Made by a program: the position numbers and the translations under genes
Notes under the pieces: generated by a model
What the model was told of the DNA's origin: nothing
Seen by the model: only the letters and a program-made list of their open reading frames with translations
Database searches by the model: none
Shown: piece by piece, positions 8,186-16,028 of the stretch
Numbering within the stretch: the stretch's first letter is position 1
Layout: each line of letters begins with the position of its first letter
Assembly (NCBI GenBank): GCA_020636025.1
Contig: JACJYQ010000001.1
Location: forward strand, 744,001-808,000
Length of the DNA: 64,000 bases
DNA from: Lewinellaceae bacterium
GTDB taxonomy: Bacteria; Bacteroidota; Bacteroidia; Chitinophagales; Saprospiraceae
Reading direction: 5' to 3'

Positions 8186-10804
8186 ATGAGCCAGTCAATG
8201 AGTTCAAGCCAGACAGTAACCTGTCTGTTTATTTTACTTTTAATTTCCAACTCTTTATTTGCACAAAACCCGCAAGCAAGACAGGGTCGGGGCAACTGGA
8301 ACGGTGGAGCCAATGGCCAGGCCAACATTGGGCGCTTCTACGGGAAAGTGGTTGACGAAACAAGCGGTGAGCCGATTGCGTATGCATCTGTCCAATTAAG
8401 AGGTATGCAATACGACAGCACGGCAGGAAAAATGGTTCAGGCAAATATCGCAGGTCAGCTAACCGAACCAAATGGCGACTTCAGCCTGGAGAACTTGCCA
8501 GTCCGCGGGGCATTCACCTTGAAAATCAGTTTCCTTGGTTATGTTGAAATGGAACAGAAGGTTTCATTCATGAGCCGGGGATCGGGTGGCAACCCTAGCT
8601 TCGACAAAGATCTGGGAAATATCAAGCTGGCAGCAAGCAGCAGTCTTTTGAAAGAAGTGACTATTTCCGGCGATGCTTCACAGGTTTCGCTAGCCCTCGA
8701 CAAGAAAATTTACAAGGTTGACAAGGATGACGTAGCCGCGGGTGGTACTGCCGAAGATGCGCTTAAAAACATCCCTACCCTCCAGGTAGATATTGATGGA
8801 AACCTGACCATGAGAAATGCCTCGCCCCAGATTTTTGTAGATGGCAGGCCAACAAACCTCACACTTGACCAAATCCCATCTGACGCAATTGATAATGTAG
8901 AAGTAATTACAAACCCTTCAGCCAAATATGACGCTTCGGGTGGGAGCGCCGGCATTGTAAATATTGTCTTGAAAAAAGAGAGAAGAATTGGCTATAATGG
9001 TTCCATTCGTGCCGGCATTGATATGCGCGGCAGAGCCAACCTTGGCGGTAATATCAATGCTCGAGAGGGCAAATTCAATGCTTTCGTAGGTTTATATCTC
9101 AATCAGCGAAAAAGCTATAGTTCGGCCGGAACCATCAGAAACACGCACGATCTGGATGGCACTCCAACATCCCTGGTAGACCAACACAATGCACCAATAA
9201 GCAGCGGTTTATTTGCCATGGTAAGAGGTGGACTGGACTGGTTTATTGACAATCGCAACACTCTCACATTTTCTGGTAATTACCACGGTGGATCCTTCAA
9301 TAACATGGATCAGTTATTTAAAGATGAAACTTTTTATAGCGATAGTCTTTCCGACAACACCATCAGCTCGATAAGAAATTCTGAAAGCACTCGCAATTTT
9401 AAAAATTTAGGCACTCAAGTACTTTTCAAGCATTTGTTCCCAAAAGATGGAAAAGAATGGACGGCTGACATAAACTACAACCAATCCAGATCAGAGAACA
9501 ATGCAGATTATCTGACAGAATTTATCGGTACTGGTGATGACTCGAGTGAGCGTCAATTGGGAGATGGAGGTAACAGCTACCTGACTGTTCAAAGTGATTT
9601 TGTGAATCCAATTACCAAAAGTTTGAAATTTGAAACCGGAGTCAGGCTGGCGGTTAGAAATTTTGATACCGATAACCAGAATTTTGTTTTTGACTCTTTG
9701 CAGAATGATTATTTGTACGTGCCAGGCTTTACTGACAAGTACAAATTCAATGATCAGGTGTATGCCGCTTATGGCTCTGTTAGCCATTCTTTCCAGAGAT
9801 GGGGATACCAGCTTGGCTTACGTGCCGAAAGCTCTAAATACAGCGGCACCCTGATTGATAGAGATACGACATTTACCAATGACTTCCCAATTAGCCTGTT
9901 TCCCAGTGCATTCCTCACCTACAAATTGAATGAAGAGGATAATATACAACTCAGCTACACAAGGAGAATTAACCGCCCAAACTTCTTTCAACTCATACCA
10001 TTTACCGATTTTTCTGACTCTCTGGACCTTTCTCGCGGCAATCCGGATCTCTTGCCTGAGTTTGCCAATTCTATGGAGGTTTCTTATCAGAACATCATCA
10101 ATAAGAATCACAACTTCCTGACATCCGTTTATTACAAACGTTCGAAGAACCTGATCACAAGCTTTACAACCTCAGAATTCAATGAGGATTTGCAACGAAT
10201 AATTGGCATCAGAACATATCAGAATGCGAACTCCAGCTATGCTTATGGCATGGAATTCACGATTAAGAATACCTTTTTGAAAATAGTCAGTTTAACCAGC
10301 AATGTCAACTTCTACAACTCTGTACTTGAACTGAGCAGTGAAGGCTCTCAGATTACCAAGGCGGAACAATTTACCTGGTTCTTGAAAGAAAATCTGAATG
10401 TTAAATTGCCAGGAAGCTTTACAGTTCAGTTCAATGGCTCCTATAGAAGCAGAACATCCTTTGATACTGGCGGAGGTGGTGGGAGACATGGCTGGAGGGG
10501 CAACACAAGCAATACAGCACAAGGCTATTCCATTCCGGTTTGGTATGTAGATGCCTCTTTAAGAAAAGATCTTTGGAAAAGAACGGCCAGCCTTTCACTA
10601 AGCATCCAGGACATTTTCAGATCAAGGAAGACTGGTTCATTTACTGAATCTGAACTATTCACCCAGGAATCCTGGCGTCGCCGCGATGCTCAGCTCGTGC
10701 GCCTCACTTTCTCTTACAGGTTTGGGAAGTTTGATGTGTCGTTATTCAAAAGGAAAAACAACAATACCGAATCTTCTGGATCCGAGATGGAAGGGGACTT
10801 TTGA
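8186..10804 (+). CDS. TonB-dependent outer-membrane receptor (CarboxypepD_reg-like, plug, barrel)
   Basis: An 872-residue protein. After a signal peptide ending near SLFAQ comes a carboxypeptidase-regulatory-like domain (GRFYGKVVDETSGEPIAYAS to LKISFLGYVEMEQKV, about 45-135), a plug (AEDALKNIPTLQVDIDGNL, IDNVEVITNPSAKYDASGG, about 185-265) and a beta-barrel to the C-terminal RFGKFDVSLFKRKN. The barrel resembles the outer-membrane barrel family that lacks a classical TonB box, so the cargo is unknown and it could be a peptide or siderophore importer. No SusD partner, ECF sigma or anti-sigma gene is adjacent. A heptamer repeat starts immediately after the stop codon. Confidence 0.88.
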   Translation: MSQSMSSSQTVTCLFILLLISNSLFAQNPQARQGRGNWNGGANGQANIGRFYGKVVDETSGEPIAYASVQLRGMQYDSTAGKMVQANIAGQLTEPNGDFSLENLPVRGAFTLKISFLGYVEMEQKVSFMSRGSGGNPSFDKDLGNIKLAASSSLLKEVTISGDASQVSLALDKKIYKVDKDDVAAGGTAEDALKNIPTLQVDIDGNLTMRNASPQIFVDGRPTNLTLDQIPSDAIDNVEVITNPSAKYDASGGSAGIVNIVLKKERRIGYNGSIRAGIDMRGRANLGGNINAREGKFNAFVGLYLNQRKSYSSAGTIRNTHDLDGTPTSLVDQHNAPISSGLFAMVRGGLDWFIDNRNTLTFSGNYHGGSFNNMDQLFKDETFYSDSLSDNTISSIRNSESTRNFKNLGTQVLFKHLFPKDGKEWTADINYNQSRSENNADYLTEFIGTGDDSSERQLGDGGNSYLTVQSDFVNPITKSLKFETGVRLAVRNFDTDNQNFVFDSLQNDYLYVPGFTDKYKFNDQVYAAYGSVSHSFQRWGYQLGLRAESSKYSGTLIDRDTTFTNDFPISLFPSAFLTYKLNEEDNIQLSYTRRINRPNFFQLIPFTDFSDSLDLSRGNPDLLPEFANSMEVSYQNIINKNHNFLTSVYYKRSKNLITSFTTSEFNEDLQRIIGIRTYQNANSSYAYGMEFTIKNTFLKIVSLTSNVNFYNSVLELSSEGSQITKAEQFTWFLKENLNVKLPGSFTVQFNGSYRSRTSFDTGGGGGRHGWRGNTSNTAQGYSIPVWYVDASLRKDLWKRTASLSLSIQDIFRSRKTGSFTESELFTQESWRRRDAQLVRLTFSYRFGKFDVSLFKRKNNNTESSGSEMEGDF

Positions 10805-10848
10805 ATGCGGAGTGCGGAATGCGGAGTGCGGAGTGCGGAGTGCGGAAT
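10805..10848. repeat. GCGGAGT/GCGGAAT heptamer tandem array
   Basis: About six head-to-tail copies of a 7-base unit (TGCGGAG or TGCGGAA) begin at the first base after the TGA of the TonB receptor gene. The same unit recurs after the GAPDH stop at 39354 and in inverted form at 39488. No reading frame is implied. Confidence 0.85.
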
Positions 10849-10926
10849 TAATGTACGTCCCTGAAATAGATTGACCGCCAACTCATCAATAAATGCAAGC
10901 TTTGATCAAACATTTTTCAAATTAAT

Positions 10927-10975
10927 AAAAAATCCGGTATTTTGAATAGAATCAAAATACCGGATTTTTATTTTT
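10927..10975. terminator. Bidirectional terminator between TonB receptor and M43-like genes
   Basis: A long perfect stem AAAATCCGGTATTTTGA/TCAAAATACCGGATTTT with a 6-base loop is flanked by A-rich and T-rich tracts on both sides. It lies between two convergent genes and can stop transcription from either direction. Confidence 0.85.
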
Positions 10976-11002
10976 AAAGGCTGTCCAAAAGACAACAGCA
11001 AC

Positions 11003-12550
11003 TTATCGCGCGATAATCAGTTTGCGAAGGTCTTTTGCAGTTCCATTATCTATCACTACAAAGTAAAAACCATTAGCCAAACCGCTAAGAGTCAACTCAA
11101 TCGAGTTTTGGCCTTCTACAAACTGAACAGAAGGCATATCCATTACAATGCGACCGGTTGCATCAAGCATATACACATTGGCCTCGAAAGTCTCAGTTGA
11201 TTTGGCCAGAATTCGGGCAAAATCACCGTTTGATGGGTTTGGAGAAACCTGCCAGGCATCCAGTCCTTCTACTTCAATTGTATTGGTAGGTGTACTGTTT
11301 ACCTTGAAGTTACGGGAATATAAATTCGCGCAACCGTCAGAATAGTTAAATGGTTTGACACGCCAGTAATAGGTGTCATTTGGATCCAAATCAGTTACTA
11401 GCAGCGAATTGGTATTCGCAACATACGTTTTAATCAATCCTGTTGCGAAAGAAGGAACAATATCAATCTCTACCAGATAGTTTGTTGCATTTGTTACAGC
11501 TTTCCATTCCAGGTTAACAGCATTATAAAATGGTACTGTAGAGCCGTTGGCTGGAGAAACCAATAAATCACTAGGGGTAGTAATTGTGCCAGGTGGCACG
11601 TAGGTATTATCCAGGAAATTTCTGGCCGGACTGTTTAAATCTGCAAGCATAGCCGCACTTTGCAATGGAGTGAATACGTAAAGTGAGCATGCATCGAAGT
11701 AACTCATCGTATTGTTCTCGTTTGGGTCTACCAACACTCCCAATGGATCTTTTGCCCCACGATCGTATGGTGAGCAATCAGATTGTGAGAACGCGAATTT
11801 GTAATCTGGGCCGGTATCGCAAATTTTATCAGCAGCTGTAGTACAATTTGTACCATTCTGTCTTTCAGTCGGCACGCCATCAGGAGCAATTACCGGAGCT
11901 ATTGGCCAGCCTGCAGAGCTTGGCACAAAACCGGTAGCAGAGCTTTCCCAGCCTAAAAATGGATGTTGCAAGCTAAAGAAGTGTCCGGTTTCGTGTGGAA
12001 TCGTACTGTTATTTGCATTGCCATTTATTTGATCACGGCGGCTTACAATCCAGTCATTTGTAGGCGTATAATATGCCAGAACTAGTCCCGGGCTGTTATT
12101 ACCCGAGGCAGCCACATCCGTAATGTAGTAATTAATGGCATTTGGATGTTTTTTTGCCTGCATCAGGAAGGTGTTATCCTGATTGTAGTATACATTATCA
12201 TTGTTGATGGTTTTATCAAAAAGTCCAAAAGTTGGATGGGAAACCATGTAAAATTGTATTCCTACAGGCTCGTAAGCAGCATTCAAGGCGCAAAGCTGTT
12301 CAAGCACTCTTGATTCACGTACCCGACCTGTGCCACTTGAGTTGGCTACCAGATGGAAATAAATCGGTACATACTGAGCACCGCTTCTGTCAGAAACAGA
12401 CTCATTGGCAGTCACTGTTGCCAGATTTTGAACCAACCGCTCATTATATGTTAACTGATCGGCAGCAGAAACACCGCAGACATGCCTGGAATCCTGGGCC
12501 ATTGCCATGCTAAAGGCAAAAAAGCCTAGAAATATTAATCCTATTCTCAT
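11003..12550 (-). CDS. Secreted M43-like zinc metalloprotease with Fn3 and T9SS sorting domain
   Basis: A 515-residue protein. Signal peptide MRIGLIFLGFFAFSMAMAQ; a pappalysin/cytophagalysin-type catalytic domain with HETGHFFSLQH near residue 184 and a Met-turn NNTMSYFDAC; an Fn3-like module (LEWKAVTNATNYLVEIDI, YYWRVKPF); and a type A T9SS sorting domain (WQVSPNPSNGDFARIL to DLRKLIIAR). The usual glycine of HExxHxxGxxH is serine here. It is likely secreted and surface attached, then degrades protein outside the cell. The frame runs to 12670, but the ATG at 12550 starts the signal peptide. Confidence 0.85.
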   Translation of the reverse strand: MRIGLIFLGFFAFSMAMAQDSRHVCGVSAADQLTYNERLVQNLATVTANESVSDRSGAQYVPIYFHLVANSSGTGRVRESRVLEQLCALNAAYEPVGIQFYMVSHPTFGLFDKTINNDNVYYNQDNTFLMQAKKHPNAINYYITDVAASGNNSPGLVLAYYTPTNDWIVSRRDQINGNANNSTIPHETGHFFSLQHPFLGWESSATGFVPSSAGWPIAPVIAPDGVPTERQNGTNCTTAADKICDTGPDYKFAFSQSDCSPYDRGAKDPLGVLVDPNENNTMSYFDACSLYVFTPLQSAAMLADLNSPARNFLDNTYVPPGTITTPSDLLVSPANGSTVPFYNAVNLEWKAVTNATNYLVEIDIVPSFATGLIKTYVANTNSLLVTDLDPNDTYYWRVKPFNYSDGCANLYSRNFKVNSTPTNTIEVEGLDAWQVSPNPSNGDFARILAKSTETFEANVYMLDATGRIVMDMPSVQFVEGQNSIELTLSGLANGFYFVVIDNGTAKDLRKLIIAR

Positions 12551-12893
12551 TGGAAAAGTGTAATTTAAGTAGCGTAAATAAATTTTGAACCGCAAATGTA
12601 GTGAGAAGTTCATCAGCTTCTCGTCCGCGATTGGCAATTCAAGTTGTTTTTGTAATCTTTGTCCATTCAAAAGGGAAATTATTTTTTGAAACTAAAGGAC
12701 AGGACTTTGCCTGGTTTGAAAAATTTATTTTGGCACTCTAATTGCCGCTTTTATAAATATTTTGAAGCCGAAGCGTTTTCAAGCCTGTTTCAAAATTTAA
12801 TACTTATTTTAACGTTGCAAATGAAACTTTTTTCGGAGCATTGTTGTCTTTAAGGCATCTGAAACCTTCAAAGGTTCCAAACAATCTTTTACC
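12551..12893. other. Divergent intergenic region
   Basis: This 343-base gap separates divergent secreted-protein genes. It is AT-rich and holds a palindrome AACCTT-CA-AAGGTT at 12863-12876, 18 bases before the start of the CotH-like gene, which could be an operator or a leader hairpin. I see no convincing small gene; frames here lack a plausible protein. Confidence 0.4.
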
Positions 12894-13916
12894 ATGCGAA
12901 TTCCCTATTTTCACTTGCTGATAAGTCTGGTTCTGGTGTGGGGCACTGCCCTACCCTGTTTCTCCCAGAAACGCACATCTGTTTTTGATGCGTTGACCAA
13001 GGCGGAGGGTGACAGGGTAAGCATTGATTTGGATCTGACTACTGTGACCGCCCAAAAAAGGACAAATGATTATTTCCCGGCGACCATCACAGGTGTCGAC
13101 GGCAGGCCTTTAAAAATGGAAGTCAGGGCTCGTGGAAAATTTCGCAGAAAGAATGCCGTTTACCCTCCTTTGAAACTGAAGTTTAAAAAGAAAGAGCTTC
13201 TTGCCATCGGTTTGGACACCATGAATGAAATCAAGCTGGTGCTTCCTTGCTACGACAACCGTATTGGTGATGAATTGGTAATCAGGGAATACCTGGCCTA
13301 TAAGATATTTGAAGCGCTTTCTCCGGTAAGTATCCGGGCAAAGCTCATCCGACTGACCATCCATGATACGCATGTGGAAAAATCCAAAAAGACCATGTTT
13401 GCCATCCTGATCGAGGACATGGAGGAGACCTGTGCAAGACTGGGTGGCGCCATTCGCGTGGAAGATTATGGAATTCCAGCCGACAGTCTTCATACCAATC
13501 AGGCAGCCATCATGATCATATTTCAGTACATGATTGGAAATACCGACTGGGATATAGCCATGTTGAGAAATGTACGGATGATCAAAACAGCTCAATCAAG
13601 TAGAATACTCACTTTGCCCTATGACTTTGATTTTTCGGGATTGGTGGGAGCGCCTTATGCCACCCCAAATTCAGACACTGGCTTAAAAACCGTAAGGGAC
13701 CGCTTTTTGATGGCGAACGGAGTTAATCCGAATGCCCTGAAAATTGCCATTGAAATAGTAAAGAAAGCTAAAAGCGACATTTATGACATTTGTCACAACC
13801 GCTATTTATCAAGGGATGCAGAGGCTGATATGACTAAATTTCTAGATTCGTTTTTTGCCCGTTTGGGTGAAGGCAGTGAAGTGCCTCAAATGATGCAGAT
13901 GCCCCACATCGACTAA
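12894..13916 (+). CDS. Secreted protein, distant resemblance to CotH-type kinases
   Basis: A 340-residue protein with a signal peptide (HLLISLVLVWGTALPCFS). Order of features: MEVRARGKFRRKNAVYPPLK, REYLAYKIFEALSPVSIRAK, FAILIEDMEETCARLGG, IGNTDWDIAMLRNVRM and LPYDFDFSGLVGAPYA. The run of an R-x-R-G-K entry, an N-x-D-W-D segment and a D-F-D-F segment recalls the atypical CotH kinase fold, which phosphorylates secreted proteins. This is only a pattern resemblance and catalysis is unproven. It has no sorting domain, so it probably stays in the periplasm or outer membrane. It stands alone, divergent from the protease gene. Confidence 0.5.
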   Translation: MRIPYFHLLISLVLVWGTALPCFSQKRTSVFDALTKAEGDRVSIDLDLTTVTAQKRTNDYFPATITGVDGRPLKMEVRARGKFRRKNAVYPPLKLKFKKKELLAIGLDTMNEIKLVLPCYDNRIGDELVIREYLAYKIFEALSPVSIRAKLIRLTIHDTHVEKSKKTMFAILIEDMEETCARLGGAIRVEDYGIPADSLHTNQAAIMIIFQYMIGNTDWDIAMLRNVRMIKTAQSSRILTLPYDFDFSGLVGAPYATPNSDTGLKTVRDRFLMANGVNPNALKIAIEIVKKAKSDIYDICHNRYLSRDAEADMTKFLDSFFARLGEGSEVPQMMQMPHID

Positions 13917-13963
13917 GCATTTATCTGGACAGAAATATTTTCAAAATAATTTTTGCTCAAGGT

Positions 13964-13992
13964 TTTGGAAATGACTCTTTTCCTTACCTTTG
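13964..13992 (+). promoter_or_regulatory. Promoter of tRNA-Ser
   Basis: TTTG at 13964-13967, a 17-base spacer and TACCTTTG at 13985-13992. The spacer is slightly short for the consensus, but the second box is exact. The tRNA begins 47 bases after it, the gap including a pyrimidine-rich leader. Confidence 0.55.
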
Positions 13993-14038
13993 TGCCCCGC
14001 AAAAGAAGGCCCTTTCTTTTTTTGCGTTTTTATTTTCA

Positions 14039-14123
14039 GGAGGAGTGCCAGAGTGGTTTAATGGAGCGGTCTTGAAAACCGTCGTACTGAAAGGTACCGG
14101 GAGTTCGAATCTCTCCTCCTCCG
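14039..14123 (+). tRNA. tRNA-Ser (TGA anticodon)
   Basis: An 85-nt class II tRNA. Acceptor arms GGAGGAG/CTCCTCC, anticodon loop CTTGAAA between CGGT and ACCG, a long variable arm (GTCGTACTGAAAGGTACC), T arm GGGAG-TTCGAAT-CTCTC and discriminator G. The long variable arm and TGA anticodon identify serine (UCA and related codons). No CCA is encoded. Confidence 0.95.
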
Positions 14124-14131
14124 CAGGTTTT

Positions 14132-14172
14132 ACCCCTAAGTAGTTTTTTATCAACTACTTAGGGGTTTTTAT
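14132..14172 (+). terminator. Terminator after tRNA-Ser
   Basis: A perfect 14-bp stem ACCCCTAAGTAGTT/AACTACTTAGGGGT with a short T-rich loop and a trailing TTTT, starting 8 bases after the tRNA. Confidence 0.9.
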
Positions 14173-14359
14173 TTGGTACTAATTACCTGAAAAACGCCCA
14201 TTCTTGCCCAAAAAAGCCATAAGCTTGATGTGTTTTGGATGTATAAATATTTGATAATCAGTGTAAAAATTAGAAAATTAGCAGCGTGGTATTTGCTTTA
14301 TAAATTTACTATATGGAATACGCTATGCCTCTTAATTATACTTCACGCTGTTTGGTTTT

Positions 14360-14431
14360 GAAAATCGCCTGCGGCTAAATCATTGATTAACAGCGTTCAG
14401 TATGACAAGTGTTTTCACAACCACTTTGCGG
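14360..14431. repeat. Diverged direct repeat, copy A
   Basis: A 72-base segment repeated in the same orientation at 14687-14758. The shared cores are CCTGCGGCTA, ATTGATTAA and AAGTGTTTTCACAACCACTT; the last contains a short AAGTG/CACTT hairpin. Most differences are substitutions and there are no length changes. The two copies bracket a 255-base block. Confidence 0.75.
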
Positions 14432-14462
14432 TGGCTATAAATTAACTGGAATTACAAAAAAA

Positions 14463-14564
14463 TCCTGCCAGATTCCCCCTTTATTAATTCTTGAACAAGA
14501 GGTTTTAATGTTGATGACAACCGACATTATCTGGCAGGAACTACGCGTAGAGGGTTGGTTCAAG
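14463..14564. repeat. Interleaved inverted repeats (structured element)
   Basis: A perfect 11-bp inverted pair TCCTGCCAGAT (14463-14473) and ATCTGGCAGGA (14529-14539) encloses 55 bases. A second pair CTTGAAC (14490-14496) and GTTCAAG (14558-14564) is interleaved with it, so both stems would form a pseudoknot if RNA. Inside lies GTTG-ATGA-CAAC, and the palindrome CTACGCGTAG follows at 14541-14550. It may be an RNA element or a small mobile-element remnant; I cannot tell which. Confidence 0.5.
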
Positions 14565-14686
14565 ATCAATTCAATTAACGTGTAGTAAATGTAAATTATG
14601 CCCCTTCATATATTTATGTTTTTAACAACCGCTTGACAACTTTCCAAATAAGGCACTGCATCATATAATTCATTCAGTATAGTATA

Positions 14687-14758
14687 GAAAATTACCTGCG
14701 GCTATGTAATTGATTAATTACATTCAACATGAAAAGTGTTTTCACAACCACTTTACAG
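14687..14758. repeat. Diverged direct repeat, copy B
   Basis: The second copy of the 72-base repeat (see 14360-14431). A palindromic TAATTGATTAATTA replaces the corresponding AAATCATTGATTAA of copy A. The ATG in this copy opens a short frame that is antisense to the small membrane protein gene and is not credible as a protein. Confidence 0.75.
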
Positions 14759-14799
14759 CTGAAAAATTACATGCAAGATGGCTTCTCTACTTTTAAGGT

Positions 14800-15030
14800 T
14801 CACTCGGAACTCTCCTTAACCTCTCTATCCCAATCTGTCCTGGCGAAAAATATGATCAAAAAACCAGCTATGGTCATCAAGATTTTTATGATAAAAGCCA
14901 GTAATCGGCCACCCATTTCCAGCCAGCCCAAAAAATACCAGTGCAGGCCAATCACTTGAATAATAATCGCAGTCAATCCCAGCGTCAGCAAGCCATAGCC
15001 CAGCAATAGCCACCACCCTTTGTTTTTCAT
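14800..15030 (-). CDS. Small two-helix membrane protein
   Basis: A 76-residue protein beginning MKNKGWWLLLGYGLLTLGLT. Two hydrophobic helices (about 6-27 and 42-63) are joined by a GGRLLAF turn, and the charged tail is RTDWDREVKESSE. There is no signal for export beyond the inner membrane. The ATG is clear and the amino-acid pattern is strongly protein-like, so I count it as real although no function is known. It follows the repeat-rich gap and is divergent from the HMG-CoA lyase gene. Confidence 0.7.
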   Translation of the reverse strand: MKNKGWWLLLGYGLLTLGLTAIIIQVIGLHWYFLGWLEMGGRLLAFIIKILMTIAGFLIIFFARTDWDREVKESSE

Positions 15031-15142
15031 GTTGTTTAATTTTTATGTAATGCAAAGCAATCTGCCTGCAAAAGTGCATCTACTTTGACCAAGCTTTTAA
15101 CTTTGGGGGCCAAAATTTGTTTAGAACCAAAATTACAATCTT

Positions 15143-16018
15143 TTGAAGAGTCCCGACCAAAGCAATTCACCAGTTAAAATAATCGAGTGTCCCCGCGATG
15201 CCATGCAGGGACTTCATAATTTCATTGATACTAATCTGAAAGTTGCCTACATCAACCAGTTGTTGAAAGTTGGCTTTGATACCATAGATTTTGGTTCTTT
15301 CGTAAGTCCCAAAGCGATTCCCCAAATGCGCGACACCGCAGATGTGCTGGGCAGACTGGAGCTTTCTACGAGCAAATCCAAACTGCTGGCGATTGTAGCC
15401 AACGAAAGAGGCGCCCAGGATGCCTGTAGCAAGGCTCCGATTGCTTACCTGGGATATCCGTTCAGCATCAGTGAGACATTCCAACAGCGAAACACAAACG
15501 CCAGCATTGCGGAAAGTCTGGAACGCGTCAAAGGCATCCAGGAGTTATGTCAACAGCATGGCAAAGAACTGGTATTGTACATATCTATGGGCTTTGGAAA
15601 TCCTTATGGCGACCCATGGAATGTGGAAATTGTACAACGCTGGGTAAATGATCTCGTGCCGCTGGGGATCAGGATATTTTCACTATCGGATACAATCGGA
15701 TGTTCCAATCCGGAGAACATTTCCTATCTCTTTTCCAACCTTATTCCCGAGTTTCCGGAAATTGAATTTGGCGCCCATTTGCATACACAACTGCATAATT
15801 GGGAAGAGAAAATTGAGGCTGCCTGGGAAAGCGGTTGCCACAGATTCGATGGCGCCTTGCGCGGTTTTGGCGGCTGCCCGATGGCAAAAGATGATCTGAC
15901 CGGCAATATGGCTACCGAAAACCTCCTGAAGTTTTTCACTGACCGCGATATACCCCTGAACCTGGATCAGGTTGCCTTTGGCAAATCCATGGAAATAACA
16001 ACCTCGGTATTTTATTAA
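15143..16018 (+). CDS. Hydroxymethylglutaryl-CoA lyase
   Basis: A 291-residue HMGL-like TIM-barrel enzyme. The active-site strand is IIECPRDAMQG (CPRD instead of the usual VGPRDG), then FGSFVSPKAIPQM, ISMGFGNPYGDPW, LSDTIGCSNP, the metal-binding GAHLHTQLHN and the flexible cysteine loop GGCPMAKDDLTGNMATE. It splits HMG-CoA to acetyl-CoA and acetoacetate in leucine catabolism. No ATG precedes the first conserved strand and an in-frame stop lies at 15122-15124, so the start is TTG at 15143. It ends 10 bases before the RND pump gene. Confidence 0.85.
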   Translation: MKSPDQSNSPVKIIECPRDAMQGLHNFIDTNLKVAYINQLLKVGFDTIDFGSFVSPKAIPQMRDTADVLGRLELSTSKSKLLAIVANERGAQDACSKAPIAYLGYPFSISETFQQRNTNASIAESLERVKGIQELCQQHGKELVLYISMGFGNPYGDPWNVEIVQRWVNDLVPLGIRIFSLSDTIGCSNPENISYLFSNLIPEFPEIEFGAHLHTQLHNWEEKIEAAWESGCHRFDGALRGFGGCPMAKDDLTGNMATENLLKFFTDRDIPLNLDQVAFGKSMEITTSVFY

Positions 16019-16028
16019 TAGATAAGCT

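Noticed and set aside
10805..10848. Heptamer array as a CRISPR array
   Set aside because: The 7-base units are contiguous, with no unique spacers of 25-40 bases, and no cas genes are present.
14729..14959. A 76-codon plus-strand frame beginning in repeat copy B
   Set aside because: It is antisense to the small membrane protein gene, has a low-complexity basic composition, and copy A has a stop after 12 codons.
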